A stretch of DNA of 64,000 nt, from the NCBI GenBank assembly GCA_038247115.1, contig JBBRVG010000008.1:1-64000 (forward strand). The letters run 5' to 3'. Position 1 is the first letter of the stretch. The number at the start of each line of letters is the position of its first letter. The stretch is from Pseudaeromonas sp038247115 (lineage in GTDB: Bacteria; Pseudomonadota; Gammaproteobacteria; Enterobacterales; Aeromonadaceae). This document shows positions 7,250 through 15,734 of this stretch, piece by piece. Under the pieces are notes generated by a model, which saw only the letters and a program-made list of their open reading frames with translations, was not told where the DNA came from and did not search any database. A program made the translations under genes and the position numbers.

Positions 7250-7723
7250 TTAATCCCGCAGCAAACTGGCATCGACTTTCAGGATCGCCTTGCGGATTGG
7301 CATAGGCTCTGTAACGGCACACAGCGGCCGGTGAGCATCACCGGGCCAGAACACGACAAAATCCCCGGGCCGCATATCGAGAAACTGCTCGCCCTCCAGC
7401 TGGTTGAAAAACGCCAGATCCTGAGTCGCCAGCCGATCATCATCCGGCTGCTGGCTGGCACGCTGCGGGCGATAGCCCATGCGCTCTTCGCCCTGCAACA
7501 GCAGTTGCACATCCAGATAACGGGCATGGATCTCCGGCCGCCGTTCGGCAGCCGGGGCCGTGTGATCATCGGCCAGGATCACAAAGGCCCGCTCGCCATC
7601 CAGCACATGCTTGCCCGGTTGGGGCTTGGTCGCCAGCAAGGCCAGAGCCTGCACCAGATAGTGGCGCAAGCGAGGGGGTAAGCTATGGATATGGTCCAGA
7701 TCAGCAATATGGGCGGCAAACAA
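7250..7723 (-). CDS. YhcH/YjgK/YiaL family protein (TTG start)
   Basis: A cupin-like member of the YhcH/YjgK/YiaL (DUF386) family, 157 residues as usual. Family members are linked to sugar or sialic-acid catabolism, where a role as sugar anomerase or isomerase has been proposed. Motifs seen are EIHARYLDVQLLLQGEERMGY in the core and PGDFVVFWPGDAHRPLC toward the C-terminus, which carries likely metal-ligand His and Glu residues. The start is a TTG supported by AAGGAG seven bases upstream; no ATG aligns with the family N-terminus. No sialic acid or sugar genes adjoin it, so its substrate here is open. Confidence 0.85.
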   Translation of the reverse strand: MFAAHIADLDHIHSLPPRLRHYLVQALALLATKPQPGKHVLDGERAFVILADDHTAPAAERRPEIHARYLDVQLLLQGEERMGYRPQRASQQPDDDRLATQDLAFFNQLEGEQFLDMRPGDFVVFWPGDAHRPLCAVTEPMPIRKAILKVDASLLRD

Positions 7724-7953
7724 GGCGGAGCTCCTTGGTTCAAATGAATGAGGGGTAGCAGTGGCGAAGCACGTCAGAGCGTCATCTTACTACCGGTCAG
7801 GGGATGACTCCAACCACGGCACACCCTTAGCGGCAACGACTGGCGAGCCGATAGATCACACCACCTGTAAGGACTTTGCCGCGTCTTTTCACTGATGATT
7901 GCACTCAGATGCAGTTGATCTTAGGCTGTGTGCTCATTATCCAAGGAGTTTGC

Positions 7954-9210
7954 ATGCACACGGATCCGTTACTCTCCTGGCGTCGGCTGTTCGCCCTACC
8001 CGCCCTCATTCACATCATCTTGCTCGGTACCTTTCTCTCGCGGTTTGCCTTCTTCATGGTCTGGCCCTATCTGGGATTGATGCTGTTCCAGAAATTCGCC
8101 CTCTCGGCGACCGATACCGGCCTCATCCTGGCGCTCTCCTCCGGCTTCAGCACCCTGTTCGGCATCTATGGTGGCAACCTGGCTGACCGCTATGGTCGCG
8201 GCCGCGTGATGCTCACCGGCAGCGGCTTAGGCATTCTGGGGATGAGCCTGTTTGCGTGTGCCGCAAGCCCGGCCTGGTTTGCGCTGGGAGCCACCTGTAA
8301 CGGCATGATGCGCTCCTTGTTGGAAAATCAGAGCCGCGCCATGATTTCCGACCATTGCCCCGATGGCCAGGATCGGGAGCTGGCCCTGCAACTGCGCTAC
8401 TACCTGATCAATCTGGGCGGTGCCCTGGGCCCCCTGTGTGGACTCTGGCTTGGCCTCTCGGCCCAGCAGCACACCTTCTGGTTGGCGGCCGGTGGCTACC
8501 TGCTCTATGGCTTGCTGCTGGCTGGCGCCCTGTGGCGTGTCACCGACAGCCGCAGCCAGGTGCTGAGTTCACTGGGCTTTGCCGCCACCTTGCAGGTGTT
8601 GGCGCGGGATCGGGCCTTCTTGCTGCTGACGCTGGGCAATGTGCTGACCATGTTCGTCTACGCCCATTTCCAGAGCACGCTGGATCTCTATCTGATGCGT
8701 TTGTCGATCCCCGATATAGCGGCACTCATCACCCAGCTGCTGCTCATCAACACCCTGACCATCGTCTTTTTGCAGCTGCCGCTGGTTCATGCCCTGGCGC
8801 GATTCAGTGCCGGGCAGCGCATCCGGATCGGCAGCGTCCTGTTCGCCCTGGCGCAGATCGGTTTCTGGTTTACCCCTGTCTCCTGGCCCATGGGCTGGCT
8901 GCTGAGCGCCTTTGTGTTGAGTATCGGCGAGGTGATCCTGTTTCCGGCCCTCAATCTGCGGGTTGATGAACTGGCGCCACCCCATCTGCGTGGCAGTTAT
9001 GTTGGTGCCGCCTCCCTTTATTTGCTGGGCTCCGCCAGTGCACCGATCCTGGGGGGCCTCATCATCGATCACCTGGATGGACAGTGGCTGTTTATCCTCT
9101 GTTTTGTGCTCTGCGCCATCGCCTATGGCTTCTATTTGCGATCAGAAAACATACCCGTCTATGCAAGAGCCCATCGGCAAGAACAAGGCACTGCCGAAGA
9201 GCAAGGCTAA
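7954..9210 (+). CDS. MFS transporter, multidrug-exporter-like
   Basis: A major facilitator of 418 residues with about 12 membrane segments, probably a proton-coupled exporter. Between helices 2 and 3 it has the MFS motif A as GGNLADRYGRGRVM. The layout resembles the MdtH/YdeE drug-efflux branch of DHA1. The frame is open from 7876, but CCAAGGAG lies just before ATG 7954, so the shorter start is used. It is monocistronic, with a strong hairpin after the stop. Substrate unknown. Confidence 0.85.
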   Translation: MHTDPLLSWRRLFALPALIHIILLGTFLSRFAFFMVWPYLGLMLFQKFALSATDTGLILALSSGFSTLFGIYGGNLADRYGRGRVMLTGSGLGILGMSLFACAASPAWFALGATCNGMMRSLLENQSRAMISDHCPDGQDRELALQLRYYLINLGGALGPLCGLWLGLSAQQHTFWLAAGGYLLYGLLLAGALWRVTDSRSQVLSSLGFAATLQVLARDRAFLLLTLGNVLTMFVYAHFQSTLDLYLMRLSIPDIAALITQLLLINTLTIVFLQLPLVHALARFSAGQRIRIGSVLFALAQIGFWFTPVSWPMGWLLSAFVLSIGEVILFPALNLRVDELAPPHLRGSYVGAASLYLLGSASAPILGGLIIDHLDGQWLFILCFVLCAIAYGFYLRSENIPVYARAHRQEQGTAEEQG

Positions 9211-9219
9211 GTGCCCGGT

Positions 9220-9245
9220 CCCCAGCCTGATGAGCCAGGCTGGGG
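9220..9245 (+). terminator. Terminator of the MFS gene
   Basis: Stem CCCCAGCCTG / CAGGCTGGGG region with a short loop, 10 bases after the stop. The T-tract is weak. Confidence 0.6.
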
Positions 9246-9329
9246 AACTTGCACCACATGTGTGCATTCCGCGCCAGCTGAATCAATTCAACACATTGAT
9301 TTTTAAGGAATTGTGCATCTTGGCGGTTT

Positions 9330-9345
9330 TGGTACGCCCTTTGCG
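9330..9345 (+). promoter_or_regulatory. Sigma-54 (-24/-12) promoter of the ethanolamine genes
   Basis: TGGTACG-CCCT-TTGC matches the RpoN consensus TGGCACG-N4-TTGC at all but one tolerated position, with exact spacing, 51 bases before the permease ATG. In Pseudomonas, ethanolamine catabolism is known to need RpoN and the enhancer-binding protein EatR. Here the activator gene is not in the window. A dyad TGCAC...GTGCA about 9250-9267 could be its upstream site, but this is a guess. Confidence 0.8.
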
Positions 9346-9395
9346 ATACACCCTGTAGAAACTGTCAGGGTTGACAGTCGAATAGGGGATCCATC

Positions 9396-10781
9396 ATGCA
9401 ACAAAAGGACAGTAAACAACCGGCCCTCAAGCGTACCTTGGGAGCCTTTCATTTGTGGGGGATCGCTGTCGGTCTCGTCATCTCCGGTGAGTACTTCGGC
9501 TGGAGTTATGGCTGGGCCCAGGCCGGTACCCTTGGCTTTCTGGTCACCTCCGTCCTGGTGGCGGCCATGTACACCGCCTTTATCTTCAGCTTTACCGAGC
9601 TGACCACCTCCATTCCCCATGCGGGCGGCCCCTTTGCCTATGCCTATCGGGCCTTCGGTCCTGTGGGTGGCTATATCGCCGGCTTCGCGACCCTGGTGGA
9701 GTTCGTCTTTGCGCCACCAGCCATCGCCATGGCGATTGGTGCCTACCTGAACGTACAGTTTCCGGCTCTCGATCCTAAGTGGGTTGCGGTGGGCGCCTAT
9801 CTGATATTTATGAGCCTCAATCTGGTTGGTGTGGGCATTGCCGCCACCTTCGAGTTGCTGGTGACCCTGCTGGCCATCTTCGAGCTGCTGGTGTTTATGG
9901 GTGTGGTTAGCCCGGGCTTCAGCATGGCGAACTTCGCCGCCAACGGCTGGGCTGGCGAATCCGAATTCAGCCTCGGTGCTATCTCGGGTATTTTTGCGGC
10001 AATCCCGTTTGCCATCTGGTTCTTTCTGGCCATTGAAGGCGCTGCCATGGCGGCCGAAGAAGCCAAGGATCCGAAGAAAACCATTCCCAAGGCCTTTATC
10101 GGCGGCATCCTGACTCTGGTGGTTCTGGCCATGGGCGTGATGGTGTTTGCCGGTGGTGCCGGTGACTGGAGCAAGCTCTCCAACATCAACGACCCCTTGC
10201 CGCAAGCGATGAAGATGATCGTCGGTGAAAGCAGTGGCTGGTTGCACATGCTGGTGTGGCTCGGTCTGTTTGGCCTCATCGCCTCTTTCCACGGCATCAT
10301 CATGGGCTATTCACGGCAGATCTTTGCCCTGGCCCGCGCCGGTTATCTGCCGAAATCACTCTCGGCGGTCAACGGTCGCTTCCAGACTCCCCATTGGGCC
10401 ATTCTGGCCGGTGGTGTGGTCGGCATACTGGCGATCTTCTCCGATTCTCTGATCGTCATCGGCGGCATGCCGCTGACCGCCAATATCGTTACCATGTCGG
10501 TATTCGGCGCCATCGTCATGTACATCATCTCCATGGCCTCACTGTTCAAGCTGCGCAAGAGCGAACCCAAGCTGGAGCGTCCATTTACAGCCCCGCTGTT
10601 CCCGTTCGCCCCGGCACTGGCTCTGGGTCTGGCCGTGCTGTGTCTGGCCGCCATGGTCTACTACAACACTATGCTGGCGTTGATCTTCGGTGGCCTGATG
10701 CTGGTGGGTTACGCCTACTTCCGCTTCACCCATGATGCGGATGTCTCCTCCGCCGATGGCGAGCTGGTGAAGGTCTATTAA
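9396..10781 (+). CDS. eat: Ethanolamine permease
   Basis: An APC-superfamily transporter of 461 residues that imports ethanolamine. It shows about 12 hydrophobic segments and family stretches such as ISGEYFGWSYGWAQAGTLGF near residue 30, FTELTTSIPHAGGPFAYAYRAFGPVGG, and FFLAIEGAAMAAEEAKDPKKTIPKA in the middle. It is the first gene of a three-gene set with eutB and eutC, reading the same way, behind the sigma-54 promoter. A terminator-like hairpin in the 140-base gap before eutB could lower downstream expression. Together these genes take up ethanolamine and cleave it to acetaldehyde and ammonia without a microcompartment. Confidence 0.93.
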   Translation: MQQKDSKQPALKRTLGAFHLWGIAVGLVISGEYFGWSYGWAQAGTLGFLVTSVLVAAMYTAFIFSFTELTTSIPHAGGPFAYAYRAFGPVGGYIAGFATLVEFVFAPPAIAMAIGAYLNVQFPALDPKWVAVGAYLIFMSLNLVGVGIAATFELLVTLLAIFELLVFMGVVSPGFSMANFAANGWAGESEFSLGAISGIFAAIPFAIWFFLAIEGAAMAAEEAKDPKKTIPKAFIGGILTLVVLAMGVMVFAGGAGDWSKLSNINDPLPQAMKMIVGESSGWLHMLVWLGLFGLIASFHGIIMGYSRQIFALARAGYLPKSLSAVNGRFQTPHWAILAGGVVGILAIFSDSLIVIGGMPLTANIVTMSVFGAIVMYIISMASLFKLRKSEPKLERPFTAPLFPFAPALALGLAVLCLAAMVYYNTMLALIFGGLMLVGYAYFRFTHDADVSSADGELVKVY

Positions 10782-10819
10782 TCAGCCGCGTTGCAAGACG
10801 CCGCTGGAGCAGAAATCGT

Positions 10820-10840
10820 CTGCCGCCGTTTGGGCGGCAG
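10820..10840 (+). other. Hairpin upstream of the eutB attenuator
   Basis: CTGCCGCC-GTTTG-GGCGGCAG lies between the permease gene and eutB, ahead of the terminator-like hairpin. It may take part in an alternative fold. I see no cobalamin-riboswitch core. Confidence 0.4.
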
Positions 10841-10864
10841 CCATGAGCAACAACCTGGTGATTT

Positions 10865-10892
10865 GCCACCGGCTCGTCCGGTGGCTTTTTTC
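10865..10892 (+). terminator. Intra-operon terminator or attenuator before eutB
   Basis: GCCACCGG-CTCGT-CCGGTGGC followed by a run of six T, about 30 bases before the eutB start. It looks like an intrinsic terminator lying inside the ethanolamine transcription unit, so eutBC may depend on read-through or on their own promoter. Confidence 0.75.
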
Positions 10893-10921
10893 CCGGCCTT
10901 ACCCGTTGAAGCGAGAATTCC

Positions 10922-12322
10922 ATGTACCGAAGCACTCTGGCACACCAGAATTACCACTTTCCCGACCTGTGCAGTCTAATGGCCAAAGCGACCCCCGCAC
11001 GCTCCGGCGATTATCTGGCCGGTGTCGCGGCCTCCTCCGCCCAGGAGCGCATGGCCGCCAAGATGGCACTAGCCGATCTGCCATTGCGCACCTTCCTGCA
11101 GCAACCGCTGATCCCGTATGAACAGGATGAAGTAACCCGGCTGATCCTGGATGAACACGATGCAGCGGCATTTGCTCCCATCAGTCATCTGACGGTGGGC
11201 GACTTCCGCAACTGGCTACTCTCGGAGGCAGCCGACAGCGCCACCCTGGCCCGGGTAGCCCCCGGCATCACCCCGGAGATGGCAGCGGCGGTCAGCAAGT
11301 TGATGCGCAATCAGGATCTGATCCTGGTGGCCAAGAAGTGTCATGTCGTCACCGCCTTTCGCAACACCATAGGCCTGCCGGGCCATTTGAGCGTGCGTCT
11401 GCAGCCCAATCATCCGACCGATGATCCCCAGGGCATAGCCGCCGCCATGCTCGACGGCCTGCTCTACGGTGCGGGCGATGCCGTAGTGGGGATCAATCCG
11501 GCCAGTGACAACCTGCCGGTACTGGCGAACCTGAACCAGATGCTGGATGAGGTGATCCAGCGTTTTGCCATACCGACTCAATCCTGCATCCTCACTCATG
11601 TCACCAATACCCTGCAGCTCATCGAGCGCGGAGTGCCGGTGGATCTGGTGTTCCAGTCCATCGCCGGGACCGAAGCGGCCAACCGCGGCTTTGGCATCAA
11701 TCTGGCGCTACTGGCCGAAGCCCATGAGGCAGCCTTGAGCCTCAAGCGCGGCACAGTCGGCCAGAACGTCATGTATTTCGAGACAGGTCAGGGCAGTTGC
11801 CTCTCCGCCAATGCTCACCATGGCGTCGATCAGCAGACCTGCGAGGCGCGTGCCTATGGTGTGGCGCGGCATTTCAAACCCTTGCTGTGCAATACAGTGG
11901 TGGGTTTTATCGGCCCCGAGTACCTGTATGACGGCAAGCAGATCATCCGCGCCGGGCTCGAAGATCACTTCTGTGGCAAGTTACTGGGTGTGCCGTTGGG
12001 CTGTGATGTCTGCTACACCAACCACGCCGAGGCGGATCAGGATGATATGGATACCCTGCTGACCCTGCTGGCCAATGCGGGCCTCACCTTCCTCATCGGG
12101 GTACCCGGGGCCGATGACATCATGCTCAATTACCAGAGCACCTCCTTCCACGATGCGCTGTATATCCGCGAATTGCTCGGCCTCAAACACGCGCCGGAAT
12201 TCGCCGACTGGCTGGTGCGCATGCAGTTGACCAATACCGGAGGCCAGTTGCTGGATGCCAATCTGCGTCATCCCCTGCTGAGCCAGTTTGGCCCCACCAG
12301 CCCAAGCGGCCGCGTCGCCTGA
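10922..12322 (+). CDS. eutB: Ethanolamine ammonia-lyase large subunit
   Basis: EutB is the catalytic subunit of the adenosylcobalamin-dependent lyase that converts ethanolamine to acetaldehyde and ammonia. It has 466 residues, near the usual ~455, and reads as a TIM barrel with the family sequences GLPGHLSVRLQPNHPTDDPQG, DAVVGINPASD, FQSIAGTEAANRGFG, YFETGQGSCLSANAHHGVDQ and LGCDVCYTNHAEADQDDMD. EutC follows after 20 bases. No eut shell, reactivase (EutA) or adenosyltransferase genes are nearby, so cofactor supply must come from elsewhere in the genome. Confidence 0.97.
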   Translation: MYRSTLAHQNYHFPDLCSLMAKATPARSGDYLAGVAASSAQERMAAKMALADLPLRTFLQQPLIPYEQDEVTRLILDEHDAAAFAPISHLTVGDFRNWLLSEAADSATLARVAPGITPEMAAAVSKLMRNQDLILVAKKCHVVTAFRNTIGLPGHLSVRLQPNHPTDDPQGIAAAMLDGLLYGAGDAVVGINPASDNLPVLANLNQMLDEVIQRFAIPTQSCILTHVTNTLQLIERGVPVDLVFQSIAGTEAANRGFGINLALLAEAHEAALSLKRGTVGQNVMYFETGQGSCLSANAHHGVDQQTCEARAYGVARHFKPLLCNTVVGFIGPEYLYDGKQIIRAGLEDHFCGKLLGVPLGCDVCYTNHAEADQDDMDTLLTLLANAGLTFLIGVPGADDIMLNYQSTSFHDALYIRELLGLKHAPEFADWLVRMQLTNTGGQLLDANLRHPLLSQFGPTSPSGRVA

Positions 12323-12342
12323 AGCCTGCCGGAGAATCACTT

Positions 12343-13137
12343 ATGTCTGAACTCATCCATCTCAACCCCTGGCAAGAGCTCAAGCGCTATACCTCGGCGC
12401 GTATTGCTCTGGGGCGCACCGGCGTCAGCCTGCCTACTGATGCCCTGCTGCAATTTGGTCTGGCCCATGCCCAGGCCCGGGATGCTGTACATCAACCGCT
12501 GGATGTGACCCAGTTGCAGAGCGCGTTACAGGTGCTGGGACAAGCCGTCCTGACGGTGCACAGTGCCGCCAGCAATCGGGAAGAGTATTTGCGGCGTCCA
12601 GATCTGGGCCGCCGCCTGGATGAACCGAGTCGCCAGAAACTGCAAGCCCTGGAGCTGGCGGATTACGATCTGGTGATAGTGCTGGGTGATGGTCTCTCCT
12701 CGACCGCCCTGCATCAGAATGCCCAACCGTTTATGGCCAGCCTGTTGCCCCATCTGCGGCGTCTGCAACTGAATGTGGCGCCCCTGGTCGTCGCCGAACA
12801 GGCTCGGGTTGCCCTGGGCGACGAGGTTGGCGAACTGCTCACCGCCCGCGCCGTGCTGATGCTGATTGGCGAGCGTCCGGGCCTCTCCTCCCCCGACAGT
12901 CTGGGCCTCTACCTGACCTGGCAACCGCACGTCGGGCGCATGGACTCTGAACGCAATTGCATCTCCAATGTGCGTCCCGCCGGGCTGGACTTCCCCCAAG
13001 CCGCCCACAAGCTGGCCTGGCTGCTGGAGCAAGCCTTTGTCCGTCGTCTGACCGGCGTGGATCTGAAGGATGAAAGCGAACAACCCCAGCAACTGTTGGA
13101 ACATGATGAGGAGCCGCAGCCCGCGCTGCCGTCCTGA
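12343..13137 (+). CDS. eutC: Ethanolamine ammonia-lyase small subunit
   Basis: EutC forms the EutB6C6 enzyme and helps bind adenosylcobalamin. Its 264 residues are close to the usual size plus an acidic tail (LEHDEEPQPALPS). Characteristic stretches are TSARIALGRTGVSLPT near the start, DLGRRLDEPSRQKL, YDLVIVLGDGLSSTALHQN, GERPGLSSPDSLGLYLTW and RNCISNVRPAGLDF. It is 20 bases after eutB with its own GGAGAATC ribosome site, so the two subunits are co-translated. A strong terminator ends the unit. Confidence 0.96.
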   Translation: MSELIHLNPWQELKRYTSARIALGRTGVSLPTDALLQFGLAHAQARDAVHQPLDVTQLQSALQVLGQAVLTVHSAASNREEYLRRPDLGRRLDEPSRQKLQALELADYDLVIVLGDGLSSTALHQNAQPFMASLLPHLRRLQLNVAPLVVAEQARVALGDEVGELLTARAVLMLIGERPGLSSPDSLGLYLTWQPHVGRMDSERNCISNVRPAGLDFPQAAHKLAWLLEQAFVRRLTGVDLKDESEQPQQLLEHDEEPQPALPS

Positions 13138-13182
13138 TGGATTACCTGTAAAACCCCAACCCAGGTGTTCAACCTGCATTTC

Positions 13183-13206
13183 GGGAGCTTCGGCTCCCTT
13201 TTTTTG
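13183..13206 (+). terminator. Terminator of the ethanolamine genes
   Basis: GGGAGC-TTCG-GCTCCC followed by eight T. A textbook intrinsic terminator 45 bases after eutC. Confidence 0.93.
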
Positions 13207-13309
13207 TCCTATGAGTCGATCTGGTTGGACTCGATAGCAGAGCAACAAACTTGTCGCGGGTCGCTACGGCTTTCAGTGCTAGAGGCACAACGGCTAAAGG
13301 CTCTCAGTT

Positions 13310-13417
13310 CGTAATTTAATTACAAATTAAATTCACACCCCTACACTTTCCCTGACTAAAATCAATTTTAAGCATCAGCTGTTTGACAATTTCGGCTATT
13401 GATGTAATTTAATTACA
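13310..13417 (+). promoter_or_regulatory. Two HexR-like palindromes upstream of ldhA
   Basis: TGTAATTTAATTACA at 13403-13417 is a perfect 15-bp palindrome, and CGTAATTTAATTACA at 13310-13324 differs in one base. The pattern matches the HexR motif TGTAATTwAATTACA known from Shewanella and other gammaproteobacteria. The proximal copy ends 20 bases before the ldhA ATG and would overlap the promoter or leader, and the distal copy is 93 bases upstream of it. The rest of the 300-base gap between eutC and ldhA shows nothing else. Confidence 0.7.
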
Positions 13418-13437
13418 TATTCACTTGGAGGTGCCCC

Positions 13438-14427
13438 ATGAAAATCGCCCTGTTCAGTGCTAAAGCCTATGACCGTGATCATTTTGAACTGGCCAATCAG
13501 GCCTTTGGTTATCAACTTGATTATTTTGATGTGCGACTCGACCCGAAGACGACGCGATTAGCTCATGGCTACCCCGTGGTCTGCGCCTTCGTGAATGATG
13601 ATCTCAGCCGCCCGGTACTTGAAGATCTGGCCGCCAACGGCACCCAGGTGCTGGCCATGCGCTGCGCCGGTTACAACAATGTGGACTTGCAAGCCGCCAA
13701 AGAGCTCGGCATCCGCGTCGTCCGGGTGCCCGCCTATTCACCGGAAGCGGTCGCCGAACACGCGGTCGGCCTGATGATGACACTGAACCGCCGCATTCAT
13801 AAGGCTTACCAGCGCACCCGGGATGCCAATTTCTCCCTAGAGGGTTTGGTTGGTTTCAACATGCATGGCCGCACCGCCGGGATCATCGGCACCGGCAAGA
13901 TCGGCATCGCCACCCTGCGCATTCTCAAGGGCTTCGGTATGCGCTTGCTGGTGAGTGACCCGTTCCAGAATCAGGCGGCGCTGGATCTGGGGGCCGAATA
14001 TGTCGATCTGGATACCCTGCTCAAGGAATCCGATGTCATCAGCCTGCACTGCCCGCTGTTCAAGGAAAACTATCATCTGCTCAACGCCGAAGCCTTCGCC
14101 AAGATGAAGAACGGCGTCATGATCATCAATACCAGCCGCGGTGGCCTTCTGGATGCAACGGCGGCGATTGAAGCCCTCAAGCAAAGCAAGATTGGCGCCT
14201 TGGGGTTGGATGTGTATGAGGAAGAGCAGGAGCTGTTCTTTGAAGACAACTCCAACGAAGTAATCACCGATGATGTGTTCCGTCGCCTCTCCGCCTGCCA
14301 TAACGTGCTGTTTACCGGTCACCAGGCCTTCCTGACCAAGGAAGCGCTGCTGGCGATTTCCACCACGACGCTGGAGAATGTCCGAAGCTTTGTAGCCGGA
14401 CAAAAAAATGGCAACGAGGTGGAATAA
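13438..14427 (+). CDS. ldhA: D-lactate dehydrogenase (fermentative)
   Basis: Reduces pyruvate to D-lactate with NADH in the cytoplasm during fermentation. 329 residues, the same length as E. coli LdhA. The sequence starts MKIALFSAKAYDRDHFELAN, has RCAGYNNVDLQAAKELGI, the Rossmann motif GTGKIGIATLRILKGFG near 150, and catalytic Arg (NTSRGG), Glu (DVYEEEQELFF) and His (TGHQAF). CTTGGAGG precedes the ATG. It is monocistronic, with a strong terminator. Two HexR-like sites upstream suggest control by sugar-phosphate (KDPG) level. Confidence 0.95.
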   Translation: MKIALFSAKAYDRDHFELANQAFGYQLDYFDVRLDPKTTRLAHGYPVVCAFVNDDLSRPVLEDLAANGTQVLAMRCAGYNNVDLQAAKELGIRVVRVPAYSPEAVAEHAVGLMMTLNRRIHKAYQRTRDANFSLEGLVGFNMHGRTAGIIGTGKIGIATLRILKGFGMRLLVSDPFQNQAALDLGAEYVDLDTLLKESDVISLHCPLFKENYHLLNAEAFAKMKNGVMIINTSRGGLLDATAAIEALKQSKIGALGLDVYEEEQELFFEDNSNEVITDDVFRRLSACHNVLFTGHQAFLTKEALLAISTTTLENVRSFVAGQKNGNEVE

Positions 14428-14446
14428 CCCTCACCCGCCAGACAAC

Positions 14447-14477
14447 AAGAGGAGCCAGTGGCTCCTCTTTTTTTTCC
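14447..14477 (+). terminator. Terminator of ldhA
   Basis: AAGAGGAGCC-AGT-GGCTCCTCTT followed by a long T-run. Confidence 0.93.
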
Positions 14478-14489
14478 TTTAAAATCAAG

Positions 14490-14501
14490 GTAACCGGTTA
14501 C
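14490..14501. promoter_or_regulatory. GTAACCGGTTAC palindrome
   Basis: A perfect 12-bp palindrome, flanked by AAG and CTTTTTT, lies between the ldhA terminator and the BMP-type gene, about 140 bases before its start. The central CCGG dyad recalls operators of LacI/GalR-family repressors. Target and regulator are unknown. Confidence 0.4.
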
Positions 14502-14638
14502 TTTTTTAAACCGCCATCACTGAAAGGCCTTTCATTAGTCGCTGCGATTTTTTGAGCTTGATCACATTCGATAAAGCAGGAAAAATGCGTCTCTTTTGGT
14601 GCTCATGTGTGAGTCACCACAGCACAAGGACCTGATGA

Positions 14639-15709
14639 ATGCATAGCTTGCCCCGGATCTGGACGCCCATATTGCTGACGCTGCTACCGACCCTGGCACT
14701 GGCCGCCACCAAACCGGCCGTGATCTACAGTGTCGCCGATAAATATGACCATTCGGTGAATCAGCAAGTCTACGAAGAGGGCGTAGTGCGCTATCACAAA
14801 GAGACCGGCATCCAGATCACAGAGCGCGCACCGGCGGGTGCCGCAGAACGTCTGAACACACTGCGCGAACTGGCAGGCGACGGTTATAGTCCGATTGTTC
14901 TGGTGGGTGGCGAACAGGTAATTGCACTGCAAACCATCGCCGATGAGTTCCCCAAGACCCAGTTCACCCTGCTGGATGGTCAGTTGGATAAGCCCAACGT
15001 GCGGTCCATTGTCTTCAAGGTGCAAGAAGGTGCCTTTTTGACGGGAGCACTGGCCGCGGCCGAGTCGGAGACCGGCATCATCGGCTTTGTCGGCGGCATG
15101 GATCTGCCCGGTATCCACCAATATGGCTGCGGCTTCGAGCAGGGCGCCAAATATGCCAATCCGGCCATCGAGGTGAAGCAGAGCTATGCCGCCTCGACAC
15201 CGGGATTGGCATTCGCCGATCCGGTCAAGGGCAGCTTTCTGGCGAAAGAGCAGTTTGCCGAAGGGGTAGATATCATCTTTGCCGCCGCCCGGGGAACCGG
15301 CCTTGGCGTGTATCAGAGTGCCGCCGATGAAGGTCTCAGAGCCATAGGCTCCGACACCAATCAGAACGGACTCTACCCTGGCACCATGCTCACCTCCATG
15401 TTCAAGAGCATGGGTCAGGCCGCCTACACCGCCTGGGAAGAGGCCGAAGTCGGCACCTGGAAACCGGGGGTTTTGAAACTGGGCTTACTGGATAACCATG
15501 TGGGCTGGGCTCTGGATGCCAATAACCAGGCGCTGATTAGCCAGGGGCTGCGCGACAAACTCGAAGCTCTGCGCATCGATATCGTCACCGGCAAACTTAA
15601 AGTCCACGACTATACCCAGACCCAGCACTGCGACTACATAGCACCCACAGTCGGCGCCATCTGTCCACCGGCCGGCAAGGCAACCAGCAGCAGTCTGTGT
15701 AAAAGCTAA
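14639..15709 (+). CDS. BMP-family (PnrA-like) substrate-binding protein
   Basis: A periplasmic binding protein of the BMP/PnrA group, 356 residues. Members bind nucleosides or similar ligands for ABC import. It has a signal peptide (hydrophobic LLTLLPTLALAA) without a lipobox, so it should be soluble rather than a lipoprotein. Family features seen are PIVLVGGEQV near 85, FVGGMDLPGIHQYGCGFEQGAKYANP, DIIFAAARGTGLGVYQSA and AIGSDTNQNGLYPGTMLTSMFKSM. AAGGAC lies before the ATG. No permease or ATPase adjoins it, so it either serves a distant transporter or acts as a sensor. Ligand not determined. Confidence 0.83.
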   Translation: MHSLPRIWTPILLTLLPTLALAATKPAVIYSVADKYDHSVNQQVYEEGVVRYHKETGIQITERAPAGAAERLNTLRELAGDGYSPIVLVGGEQVIALQTIADEFPKTQFTLLDGQLDKPNVRSIVFKVQEGAFLTGALAAAESETGIIGFVGGMDLPGIHQYGCGFEQGAKYANPAIEVKQSYAASTPGLAFADPVKGSFLAKEQFAEGVDIIFAAARGTGLGVYQSAADEGLRAIGSDTNQNGLYPGTMLTSMFKSMGQAAYTAWEEAEVGTWKPGVLKLGLLDNHVGWALDANNQALISQGLRDKLEALRIDIVTGKLKVHDYTQTQHCDYIAPTVGAICPPAGKATSSSLCKS

Positions 15710-15734
15710 GCGGTGGCAGCCCAATCCGCGGGTA

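Noticed and set aside
10782..10921. Cobalamin riboswitch before eutB
   Set aside because: Only two simple hairpins are visible. The conserved B12-box and multi-helix core are missing and the gap is too short.
9396..13137. Ethanolamine microcompartment operon
   Set aside because: No shell proteins, EutA, EutE, EutD or EutT around the three genes; flanking genes are unrelated.
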